A stretch of DNA of 10,771 nucleotides, taken from assembly GCA_019246375.1 (NCBI GenBank), contig JAFAQO010000611.1:1-10771 (forward strand). The letters run 5' to 3'. The position numbers were made by a program, and so were the translations under genes. Source of the DNA: Mycobacterium sp. GTDB lineage: Bacteria; Actinomycetota; Actinomycetes; Mycobacteriales; Mycobacteriaceae. The notes beneath the pieces are model-generated. The model was not told where the DNA came from. It did no database searches and saw nothing but the letters and a program-made list of their open reading frames with translations. Shown one piece after another: positions 1 to 6,764 of this stretch (positions are counted from its first letter, which is position 1; each line of letters starts with the position of its first letter).

Positions 1-2
1 AT

Positions 3-461
3 GAGCTCGCCAAGGCCGACATCGAGCGCCGCGGCGATGGCGACGATGCCGCCACCATCGGCAAGCCCTCGTTCCTGGCCTCGCTGTTCAAGGGCAGAGG
101 CAAGGCGAAGGCGAACGACGAGGAAGAAGAGGCGGCGGTCGAGCCCGTTCAGCCGGCGAAACCTGCGCCCGTTGTCGTCGCAGCGGCAAAACCCGCGCCC
201 GCACCGGCCCCCGCGCCCGCATCGGCCCCCGCCGCCGTTCCTGCAGCACCGCGCGCGCCCGCCCGGGTGGTCGCGCCAGCGCCGGTGTATGCGCCGCCGC
301 CGCCTGCTGCGCCTCCGCCCATCATCCCGCAACTGCCGGTGCCGGTGATCTTGCCTCCGCCGGTGATCGGACCGCCGATCGGTCCATGGGGCCACGGCGG
401 TGGACATGGGGGCTTCGGCGGCGGCCACGGAGGCTTTGGCGGCGGCCACGGACACAGGTAA
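3..461 (+). CDS. C-terminal part of a Pro/Ala-rich protein with Gly/His tail (5' truncated)
   Basis: This open frame enters from the left edge and ends at TAA 459-461, giving 152 visible residues; the start lies outside the window. The frame is supported by the tail, which matches the downstream paralogs: a proline-rich stretch with PIIPQLPVPV, then GPWGHGGGHGGFGG. In order, the visible protein has a charged segment (ELAKADIERRGDGDD), a short basic patch (LFKGRGKAK), an acidic run (DEEEE), a Pro/Ala-rich rod of about 80 residues, and a Gly/His tail with five histidines. Unlike the three following proteins, it shows no membrane helix just before the rod, where KPSFLASLFKGRGK stands instead. 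It may therefore be a soluble relative, or carry its helix or another domain further upstream. The function is unknown. It lies 136 bp before the next paralog. Confidence 0.75.
   Translation, partial: ELAKADIERRGDGDDAATIGKPSFLASLFKGRGKAKANDEEEEAAVEPVQPAKPAPVVVAAAKPAPAPAPAPASAPAAVPAAPRAPARVVAPAPVYAPPPPAAPPPIIPQLPVPVILPPPVIGPPIGPWGHGGGHGGFGGGHGGFGGGHGHR
396..452 (+). repeat. In-frame 21-bp tandem repeat encoding GGGHGGF
   Basis: Two full units (396-416 and 417-437) and a partial third (438-452) each encode Gly-Gly-Gly-His-Gly-Gly-Phe. They form the end of the truncated protein. The copies differ mostly at third codon positions. Confidence 0.8.
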
Positions 462-547
462 CTGAACGCTCCAGCCGGAATGTTCTCCACTTCCGCGCGT
501 AACGGTCGGCTGGACTTGCCGTGATGAAGCCTGCCCGGCTCGAGCGC

Positions 548-553
548 TATGCT
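548..553 (+). promoter_or_regulatory. Candidate -10 element for the first complete paralog
   Basis: TATGCT fits the mycobacterial SigA-type TANNNT pattern and lies 45 bp before the GTG start at 598. No -35 at 16-18 bp is convincing; TTGCCG at 516-521 is too far away. This is a weak call based on motif alone. Confidence 0.22.
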
Positions 554-587
554 AACGCCGGACACTTGGCTCGCCAGCAAACGAATT

Positions 588-595
588 GGGAGGAG
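588..595 (+). promoter_or_regulatory. Shine-Dalgarno sequence deciding the GTG start at 598
   Basis: GGGAGGAG lies just before GTG GAC. An upstream in-frame TTG at 586 would place this ribosome-binding site inside the coding region, so 598 is preferred. The same layout recurs before the next two paralogs. Confidence 0.75.
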
Positions 596-597
596 CG

Positions 598-2085
598 GTG
601 GACACCGTACTCGGGGTGTCGATGGCACCCACTACGGTCCGCATGGTGCTCGTCGAAGGAGAAAATGCGGACGGCGTCACCGTCGACGAGGACGACATCG
701 AGCTTTCGCCTGACGGGGACCCAGCAACTTCCACCGGGCCCGATCAGGTGGTTTCGGCCATCCTCGGGACCCAGGAAGGCGCGACCGAAGCCGGGTACGC
801 ACTGTTGTCGACGGGAGTGACCTGGAGCGATCAGGTCGAGGCCTCGGCGCTGCGCGATGTGCTGGCCGCCCACAAGATGGAAAACGTCATGCTGGTCTCG
901 GCGTTTCTGGCCGCGGCCGCACTGGCGCAGACCGTCGGCAACTCAACCGGCCACGAACAGACCGCGCTGCTATTCATCGAACCCGGTACCGCCACGCTGG
1001 GCGTGGTCAACAGCGCTGACGGCTCGGTCGCCGATGTGCACCGCGAGATCCTGCCCGAAGACGACGACGACGCCGTGGCCAAGCTGGTCGAAATGGTTTC
1101 TGGCGCTGAAGCGCTGGAAACGCGCCCGGACGCCGTGTTCGTTGTCGGCTCCGGCATCGACATACCTCTGATCAAGCCCGCCTTGGAGGCGGCGACTTCG
1201 CTTCCGCTCAGCGTTCCAGAGGAGCCGGAGACGGCGCTGGCCCGCGGTGCCGCACTGGCTTCGGCGAATGCCCCGCTGTTCGCGTCGTCGACGGCTACGT
1301 TGGCCTACGCGCAGGATCCCGGCACCGGCGCGGTCAACCCGTTCGCGGTCGCTCCCGGCTATCTCGCTGTGCCTGATACGCCGATCGAGGCCGAGCTGGC
1401 TGACGAGGGCCTGGCCTACAGCGCCGTCCCAGACGATGAAGCCGCGGCTTTCACCCAAGAGGGACCCGACGCGCACGCCGACGTCGGCGACGAGGTCCTC
1501 TACTCCGGCGTGCTCGACTTCCGCGCTGAGCCGGTCGAGCCGGAGAGCCGCAAGCCGTTCCTGGTGGCCATGAGCGTGTTGACGATCTTCGTCGCCGGGG
1601 TGGTGGCCTTGGTGATGGCAATGGCGGTTGCGATTCGGCCGCACGTCGCTCAGCGGCCCAGCTTGGCCCAATCACATGTCGTGGCCAATCCGGCTGCGCC
1701 GGCGCCGCCTGCCCCGAACGCACAAGTGCCCGCTCCACCCGCGCCGGCTCCTGCTCCGCCCGCGCCGGCCCCAGCTCCCGCTGAGGCACCGGTGCCTGCA
1801 CCCGCCGCGCGCCCTGCGCCTGCACCCGCCGCGGGCCCTGCGCCGGCTCCGCCGCCCGCGCTTCCGCCAATCCAGTTGCCTGCGCCGGCTCCCGCACCGG
1901 CACTTCCAGCGCCGATTCCGCCGCTCATCCCGCAGCTGGTGGCTCCTCCTGCGCCGGGGCCGCCGGTCGCACCGTGGGGCGGTGATCACGGCGGAGGTGG
2001 CTGGGGTCACGGCGGTGAACACGGTCGCGGCGGCTTCGGTGGCGGCCCGGGTATCCCGCTACCGGGCCTGCACCTCGGGTTCTAG
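598..2085 (+). CDS. DUF7159-like membrane protein, paralog A (495 aa)
   Basis: This is a single-pass membrane protein of unknown function. Residues 1-310 form a globular domain that I recognise as the mycobacterial DUF7159 type. It opens VDTVLGVSMAPTTVRMVLVE and contains LVSAFLAAAALAQ (about 99-111), LLFIEPGTATLGVV (124-137) and VFVVGSG...PETALARGAALA (180-221). This order resembles phosphate-1, connect-1, phosphate-2, adenosine and connect-2 of Hsp70/actin-fold ATPases, but the acidic catalytic residues are missing. One hydrophobic helix spans about 321-346. A Pro/Ala-rich rod (about 355-457) and a Gly/His tail (461-495, opening GGDHGGGGWGHGG) follow. There is no signal peptide. Basic residues before the helix suggest the N-domain is cytoplasmic and the rod lies in the wall. 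The start is GTG 598, behind a strong ribosome-binding site. It is the first of three tandem complete copies. Confidence 0.85.
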   Translation: MDTVLGVSMAPTTVRMVLVEGENADGVTVDEDDIELSPDGDPATSTGPDQVVSAILGTQEGATEAGYALLSTGVTWSDQVEASALRDVLAAHKMENVMLVSAFLAAAALAQTVGNSTGHEQTALLFIEPGTATLGVVNSADGSVADVHREILPEDDDDAVAKLVEMVSGAEALETRPDAVFVVGSGIDIPLIKPALEAATSLPLSVPEEPETALARGAALASANAPLFASSTATLAYAQDPGTGAVNPFAVAPGYLAVPDTPIEAELADEGLAYSAVPDDEAAAFTQEGPDAHADVGDEVLYSGVLDFRAEPVEPESRKPFLVAMSVLTIFVAGVVALVMAMAVAIRPHVAQRPSLAQSHVVANPAAPAPPAPNAQVPAPPAPAPAPPAPAPAPAEAPVPAPAARPAPAPAAGPAPAPPPALPPIQLPAPAPAPALPAPIPPLIPQLVAPPAPGPPVAPWGGDHGGGGWGHGGEHGRGGFGGGPGIPLPGLHLGF

Positions 2086-2231
2086 TTCGCCCAGCGGTAA
2101 GTCCGGCCTGGGGTCGGGTGCCTGCTTGTCGGACCAAGCCGCTACCTGGCACGCAGGTAGGCTGGAATATCGGGGTGGTGAGGCCCAGCCGTCTCGCGGC
2201 TATCGGATTCAGCTTGCCGGCGAACTACTTT

Positions 2232-2238
2232 GGAGGAG
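2232..2238 (+). promoter_or_regulatory. Shine-Dalgarno sequence deciding the GTG start at 2241
   Basis: GGAGGAG stands directly before GCA-less spacer bases and GTG GAC ACC, with the same spacing as in paralog A. It rules out the longer in-frame extension to 2118. Confidence 0.75.
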
Positions 2239-2240
2239 CA

Positions 2241-3677
2241 GTGGACACCGTGCTCGGGGTGTCGATGGCACCCAAGACGGTCAATATGGTGCTGGTTGAA
2301 GGCCAAAACGCCAATGGCGCCACCGTCGACGAAGACAACTTCGACGTCGGTGATGGGCAAGGCGCGGCTACTAATAGCGGGCCCAACCAGGTGATTTCGG
2401 CGATCCTGGGCACCCAGGAAGGCGCCACCCAAGCCGGGTACGCACTGCTGTCCACCGGCGTGACCTGGACCGACCCCACCGAGGCCGCCGCGCTGCGCGA
2501 TGCGCTGGCCGCCCACAAGATGGAGAACGTCATGCTGGTCTCGGCGTTTCTGTCCGCGGCGGCACTGGCGCAGGAAGTCGGCAATGCGACCGGCTACGAG
2601 CAGACGGCGCTGCTTTTCGTTGAACCCGACACCGCGACGCTGGCCATGGTCAATACGGCTGATGGTGCTATCTCCGAGGTGCGTCGACAGCCGCTGCAAA
2701 GCGGCGATCCGAGCGCCGAGTTGGCGGCAATGGTCTCCGACGCTGACACGCTGCCTATGCGCCCCGGCGGGCTGTTCGTCGTCGGGTCGGGCGTTGACAT
2801 TGCGCCGATCAAGCCGGCACTGGAAGCGGCGACCTCGCTTTTGGTGAGCACTCCCGAGGAGCCGGAGACAGCGCTGGCCCGGGGTGCGGCGCTGGCTTCG
2901 GCCAACGCACCGTTGTTTTCCTCGTCCACCCAGGCGATGGCCTACGCGCAGGATCCCGGCACCGGCGCCATCGATCCTTACGCGGTCGCACCCCATTACC
3001 TCGAAGCTGGCGCCGCCGGTGCTGGCGGGGAAGCACTCGCCTACAGTGCCGTCGCGGACGACGAAGCCAACGCCTACACGGCCGTCGCCGGTCAAGCGGA
3101 TGTCGCGGCGGGAGCATACCCGAACTTCGGTGCCGACCATGCCGCTGAGCAGCGGAAGCAGCGCCGGCCGTTTTGGATGGTCGCCAGCGCGGTGGCGGCG
3201 ATCTTTCTTGTTGGCGTCGTGGCACTAGTGATTGCGCTGGCGATGAACATCCGGCCGAGCGTCGGTACGCGACCCAATCCCGGCCACCAACTGGTCGCTC
3301 CGACGCCGGCCCCACCCCCGAATGCTCCGCCGCCTGGAGCCCCGGCTCCGCCTCCCGCGGCACCGGCTCCCGGGGCCCCGGCACCGGCGGCGCCTGCTCC
3401 GGCTCCTGCGGCTCCGGCACCGGCTCCGGCCGCACCCGCTCCGGCGCCGGAGGCGCCTGTCGCGCCGCCGCCGGTGATCCCGCAGGTGCCGAACTTCAAC
3501 CCGCCGGGGCCGGTCGGACCGCCCGGCGGCGGTTTCCCCGGTGTACCCGGCATTCCCGGCATCCCTGGCGGCGGCGGCGGGTTCCCGGGCGGCGGCGGCG
3601 GTGGCGGCGGGGGCCACGGCGGTGGCGGCGGCGGAGGCCACGGCGCCGGTGGCGGCGGAGGCCACGGCGGTAGGTGA
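2241..3677 (+). CDS. DUF7159-like membrane protein, paralog B (478 aa)
   Basis: This is a second tandem copy with the same plan as paralog A. The N-terminal domain (1-305) starts VDTVLGVSMAPKTVNMVLVE, has LLFVEPDTATLAMV in the phosphate-2 position and LFVVGSGVD at 178-186, and ends with PETALARGAALA. The strongly basic segment EQRKQRRP precedes a membrane helix at about 311-335, which places the N-domain in the cytoplasm. The rod (about 346-420) is rich in APAPAAP units. The tail (about 426-478) is almost pure glycine with three histidines and includes a short run of GVP/GIP triplets. It lacks the PWGGDHGGGGWG motif shared by A and C, so its tail has diverged. The start is GTG 2241 behind GGAGGAG; the frame is open upstream to 2118, but nothing supports that extension. 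Function is unknown. It lies 155 bp after paralog A and 73 bp before C. Confidence 0.85.
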   Translation: MDTVLGVSMAPKTVNMVLVEGQNANGATVDEDNFDVGDGQGAATNSGPNQVISAILGTQEGATQAGYALLSTGVTWTDPTEAAALRDALAAHKMENVMLVSAFLSAAALAQEVGNATGYEQTALLFVEPDTATLAMVNTADGAISEVRRQPLQSGDPSAELAAMVSDADTLPMRPGGLFVVGSGVDIAPIKPALEAATSLLVSTPEEPETALARGAALASANAPLFSSSTQAMAYAQDPGTGAIDPYAVAPHYLEAGAAGAGGEALAYSAVADDEANAYTAVAGQADVAAGAYPNFGADHAAEQRKQRRPFWMVASAVAAIFLVGVVALVIALAMNIRPSVGTRPNPGHQLVAPTPAPPPNAPPPGAPAPPPAAPAPGAPAPAAPAPAPAAPAPAPAAPAPAPEAPVAPPPVIPQVPNFNPPGPVGPPGGGFPGVPGIPGIPGGGGGFPGGGGGGGGGHGGGGGGGHGAGGGGGHGGR

Positions 3678-3740
3678 GCTCGAAGGTGCGACGTGAGCGG
3701 TTCACCGCTCCACAGAGCGCAGCTAGCTGGCAAAGGAATT

Positions 3741-3747
3741 GGGAGGG
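3741..3747 (+). promoter_or_regulatory. Shine-Dalgarno sequence deciding the TTG start at 3751
   Basis: GGGAGGG is followed by AAA and TTG GAT ACC, matching the V/L-DTVLGVSMAP start of the other paralogs. The preceding 15 or so bases (GGCAAAGGAATT) closely match the leader of paralog A. Confidence 0.72.
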
Positions 3748-3750
3748 AAA

Positions 3751-5361
3751 TTGGATACCGTACTTGGTGTCTCGATGGCGCCGACGACGGTGCGAATGGT
3801 GCTGGTCGAAGGCGAGAACGGCGACGGGGCCACCGTAGACGAAGAGAACATCGAGCGCACTGACACGGGCGACTCGGCAACTCGCAGCGGGCCCGATCAG
3901 GTGATCTCGGCGATCCTGGGCACCCAAGAAGGCGCTACCCAAGCCGGATACGCACTGCGGTCGACCGGCGTCACCTGGACTGACCCTGCTGAGGCCGCAG
4001 CGCTGCGCGACGCGCTGGCCAACCACAAAATCGAGAACGTGATGCTGGTCTCGGGGTTTTTGGCCGCGGCCGCATTGGCCCAAGAGGTCGGCAGCGAAGT
4101 CGGCTACGCCCAGACCGGCCTGCTGTTCGTCGAGCCCGATACCGCGACGTTGGCCGTCGTCGATTCCGCCGACGGTTCGATCACGGAGGTGCAGCGACAG
4201 CCTCTGCAGGGGACCGACCGCATTTCACAGTTGACGGCGATGATCTCCGGCGCGGAGGCGCTGGGCACTCGCCCCGACGGGCTGTTCGTCGTCGGCTCCG
4301 ACGTCGACATTGCCCCGATCAAGCCGGCACTGGAGGCAGCGACCACACTTATGGTGAGCGCACCGGCGGAACCGGAGACCGCCCTGGCCCGCGGGGCGGC
4401 GCTGGCGTCGGCCAATGCGCCGCTGTTTTCCTCGTCCACTCAGGCGCTGGCCTACGCGCAGGATCCCGGCACCGGATTCATAGACCCCTATGCGGTTTCT
4501 CCCGGTTATTTCGACGCTCCACCCAACGTCGCCCCGGGCGAAGAGCCCCTGGCCTACAGCGCCGTTCCCGACGAGGACGCCGACGCTTATACCGTCGTCG
4601 TGCCGGAATCGGACACCGCCACCGGCGCATACCGCGACATCAGCGGCATCCGAGGCGGTCGCGGGCGCAGGCCGCTTGCGCTAGTGGTAAGCGCGGTGGC
4701 GGCGGTCTTCGTTGTCGGCGTTGTCGCGCTGGTGGTCTTACTGGCCATCGGTGTGCGTCCGACGGTCGCTGTGGCGCCTCATCCGGGACAGAACAGCTTG
4801 GTGGCTCCGCCCAAGCAGGCACCGGCTCCAGCTCCACCTGCGGCGTCCGCGCCGGCTCTTGCCCCTGTTCCGGCTGCACCGCCTCCGCCGGCAGCCGCTC
4901 CGGCTCCCGCACCCGCTCCGGCGCCTGCCGCTCCAGCGCCTGTTGCTCCGGCACCGGTGCCTGTTGCTCCGGCTCCGGTGCCTGTTGCTCCGGCTCCGGC
5001 GCCCGCTCCTGTGGCTCCGGCTCCGGCGCCCGCTCCTGTTGCTCCGGCTCCGGCACCCGCTCCCGTTGCTCCAGCTCCGGTTGCTCCGGCTCCGGCTCCG
5101 GCACCCGTGGCTCCCGTCCCGGTTCCCATTCCGATTCCGTTCCCAGCCGCGCCGGCTCCAGTCGCTCCGCGAATTTTCGGTCCGCCGGTCCAAGGACCAC
5201 CACTGCAACCGTGGGGCGGCGACCACGGCGGCGGCGGCTGGGGCCACGGTGGTGGACCCTCCGGCGGCGGAGGAGGCTTCGGCATCCCCGGCCTCGGCGG
5301 CGGCGGCTTCGGCGGAGGCGGTTTCGGCGGCGACGGCGGCTTTGGCGGCAGACGCAGGTAA
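3751..5361 (+). CDS. DUF7159-like membrane protein, paralog C (536 aa)
   Basis: This is the third and longest tandem copy, starting at TTG 3751. The N-terminal domain carries LDTVLGVSMAPTTVRMVLVE, LLFVEPDTATLAVV in the phosphate-2 position, LFVVGSDVD at 178-186 and PETALARGAALA. The basic GRGRRPLA segment precedes a membrane helix at about 309-335. The Pro/Ala rod is the longest of the three (about 345-480) because of a run of PVAPAPAPA repeats. The tail has PWGGDHGGGGWGHGG, as in paralog A, then Gly/Phe-rich repeats ending GGFGGRRR. The family and topology arguments are as for paralog A. It lies 73 bp before udgA on the same strand. No clear terminator lies between, so read-through into the sugar-nucleotide genes is possible. 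Function is unknown. Confidence 0.85.
   Translation: MDTVLGVSMAPTTVRMVLVEGENGDGATVDEENIERTDTGDSATRSGPDQVISAILGTQEGATQAGYALRSTGVTWTDPAEAAALRDALANHKIENVMLVSGFLAAAALAQEVGSEVGYAQTGLLFVEPDTATLAVVDSADGSITEVQRQPLQGTDRISQLTAMISGAEALGTRPDGLFVVGSDVDIAPIKPALEAATTLMVSAPAEPETALARGAALASANAPLFSSSTQALAYAQDPGTGFIDPYAVSPGYFDAPPNVAPGEEPLAYSAVPDEDADAYTVVVPESDTATGAYRDISGIRGGRGRRPLALVVSAVAAVFVVGVVALVVLLAIGVRPTVAVAPHPGQNSLVAPPKQAPAPAPPAASAPALAPVPAAPPPPAAAPAPAPAPAPAAPAPVAPAPVPVAPAPVPVAPAPAPAPVAPAPAPAPVAPAPAPAPVAPAPVAPAPAPAPVAPVPVPIPIPFPAAPAPVAPRIFGPPVQGPPLQPWGGDHGGGGWGHGGGPSGGGGGFGIPGLGGGGFGGGGFGGDGGFGGRRR
4939..5061 (+). repeat. In-frame tandem repeats in the Pro/Ala rod of paralog C
   Basis: Two 21-bp units encoding PVAPAPV (4939-4959, 4960-4980) are followed by three 27-bp units encoding PVAPAPAPA (4981-5007, 5008-5034, 5035-5061). 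Degenerate copies continue to about 5112. The units differ by only one to three bases, so copy number could change by slippage or recombination while the frame is kept. Confidence 0.85.
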
Positions 5362-5434
5362 CTGTCACCTATCGTTCGCTTGACGCTCAACGCTACGACG
5401 CGGTGAGCTCATCGGGAACGCCTACACAGGCGGT

Positions 5435-6760
5435 GTGCGATGCACCGTGTTCGGCACGGGCTACCTAGGGGCTACCCATGCCGCCGGAATGGCGGAGTTA
5501 GGGCATGACGTCGTCGGGGTGGACATCGACCCCGGTAAGATCGCCAAGCTGGCCAGCGGTGACACTCCGTTCTACGAGCCCGGTCTCCCGAAGTTATTGG
5601 CCGACAACCTCGCCGCCGGCCGGCTTCGGTTCACCACCGACTACGACATGGCCGCCGACTTCGGCGATGTGCATTTCCTCGGTGTCGGCACCCCGCAGAA
5701 GAAGGGTGAATACGGCGCCGACTTGCGCCATGTCCATGCCGTCATCGACGCATTGGTGCCGCGGCTGACTCGGCCTTCGGTGATCGTCGGCAAGTCGACG
5801 GTCCCTGTTGGCACCGCCGCCGAGCTCGCCGAGCGGGCCCGAGTGCTGGCGCCCAGTGGGGTCGACGTCGAAGTGGCCTGGAATCCGGAGTTTTTGCGCG
5901 AGGGCTTCGCGGTGCACGACACCCTGCGACCAGATCGCATTATCCTTGGCGTGCAACCTAATTCGCGGCGAGCAGAGCCGGCAATCCGCGAGCTGTACCG
6001 GCCGCTGCTGGAGGCCGACGTGCCGTTCCTCATAACGGATCTGCAGACCGCCGAACTGGTCAAGGTTTCCGCCAATGCTTTTCTGGCGACCAAGATTTCG
6101 TTTATCAACGCGATCTCCGAAGTGTGCGAGGCCGTCGGCGCCGACGTCACCCTGTTGGCCGACGCACTCGGATACGATCCCCGGATCGGACGGCGATGCC
6201 TCAACGCGGGTTTGGGATTTGGCGGTGGCTGCCTGCCCAAGGACATCCGCGCGTTCATGGCCCGCGCCGGTGAACTGGGTGCCGATCAGGCGCTGACCTT
6301 TCTGCGCGAGGTGGACAACATCAACATGCGCCGCCGGACCCGCATGGTGGAGTTGGCCACCCGGGCCTGCGGCGGATCGCTGCTGGGCGCCAACGTCGCC
6401 GTGCTCGGCGCTGCTTTCAAACCCGAATCGGACGACGTCCGCGACTCGCCGGCGCTCAATGTCGCGGGACAGCTACAGCTCAACGGTGCCGCAGTCAACG
6501 TTTATGACCCGAAAGCTCTGGAAAACGCACAGCGGGCGTTCCCGACGCTGAACTATGCGGTCTCGGTCACGGAGGCCTGCGAGCGTGCCGACGCGGTCCT
6601 GGTGCTTACCGAGTGGCAAGAATTCGTCGACCTTGACCCCGCCGACCTCGCCGACCGGGTGCGGGCCAAGGTCATCGTCGACGGCCGCAACTGCCTCGAC
6701 GTCGACCGCTGGCAGCACGCGGGTTGGCAGGTGCACTCATTAGGGCGGCGCGTAGCCTAA
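5435..6760 (+). CDS. udgA: UDP-glucose 6-dehydrogenase
   Basis: The enzyme oxidises UDP-glucose to UDP-glucuronate with two NAD+, in the cytoplasm, supplying uronic acids for envelope glycans. At 441 residues it has the normal length. The N-terminal Rossmann motif is FGTGYLG (GxGxxG, residues 7-12), followed by the acidic end of strand 2 in VVGVDID. Active-site features are visible: NPEFLREG with Glu152, VKVSANAF with Lys210 and Asn214, and GFGGGCLPKD with the catalytic Cys266, Lys269 and Asp270. The C-terminal UDP-binding domain contains GAAFKPESDDVRDSPA. The start MRCTVFGTGYLGATHA agrees with my memory of M. tuberculosis UdgA (Rv0322). The start codon is GTG 5435 with only a weak ribosome-binding site. 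The next gene starts 4 bp after its stop, which suggests coupled translation. Confidence 0.95.
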   Translation: MRCTVFGTGYLGATHAAGMAELGHDVVGVDIDPGKIAKLASGDTPFYEPGLPKLLADNLAAGRLRFTTDYDMAADFGDVHFLGVGTPQKKGEYGADLRHVHAVIDALVPRLTRPSVIVGKSTVPVGTAAELAERARVLAPSGVDVEVAWNPEFLREGFAVHDTLRPDRIILGVQPNSRRAEPAIRELYRPLLEADVPFLITDLQTAELVKVSANAFLATKISFINAISEVCEAVGADVTLLADALGYDPRIGRRCLNAGLGFGGGCLPKDIRAFMARAGELGADQALTFLREVDNINMRRRTRMVELATRACGGSLLGANVAVLGAAFKPESDDVRDSPALNVAGQLQLNGAAVNVYDPKALENAQRAFPTLNYAVSVTEACERADAVLVLTEWQEFVDLDPADLADRVRAKVIVDGRNCLDVDRWQHAGWQVHSLGRRVA

Positions 6761-6764
6761 CCGC

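Noticed and set aside
1..348. Open frame from ATG at position 1
   Set aside because: It is an out-of-frame reading of the truncated gene's coding region, gives an Arg/Pro-rich product without family features, and the frame starting at 3 matches the paralog tails.
2118..2240. Extended start of paralog B
   Set aside because: The strong Shine-Dalgarno before GTG 2241 and the shared DTVLGVSMAP start in the other copies place the start later.
3510..3600. Collagen-like GVP/GIP triplets in the tail of paralog B as a collagen domain
   Set aside because: Only about three triplets are in register before the sequence becomes plain polyglycine.
3696..3709. Inverted repeat AGCGGT-TC-ACCGCT as a terminator between paralogs B and C
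   Set aside because: The arms are only 6 bp, the loop is 2 bases and no T run follows.
5380..5385. TTGACG as the -35 of a udgA promoter
   Set aside because: No TANNNT element lies at a spacing of 16-19 bp downstream.
2142..5390. Long minus-strand open frames opposite the three paralogs
   Set aside because: They mirror GC-rich codon use on the + strand, have no ribosome-binding sites, and give low-complexity Arg or Gly/Pro products.
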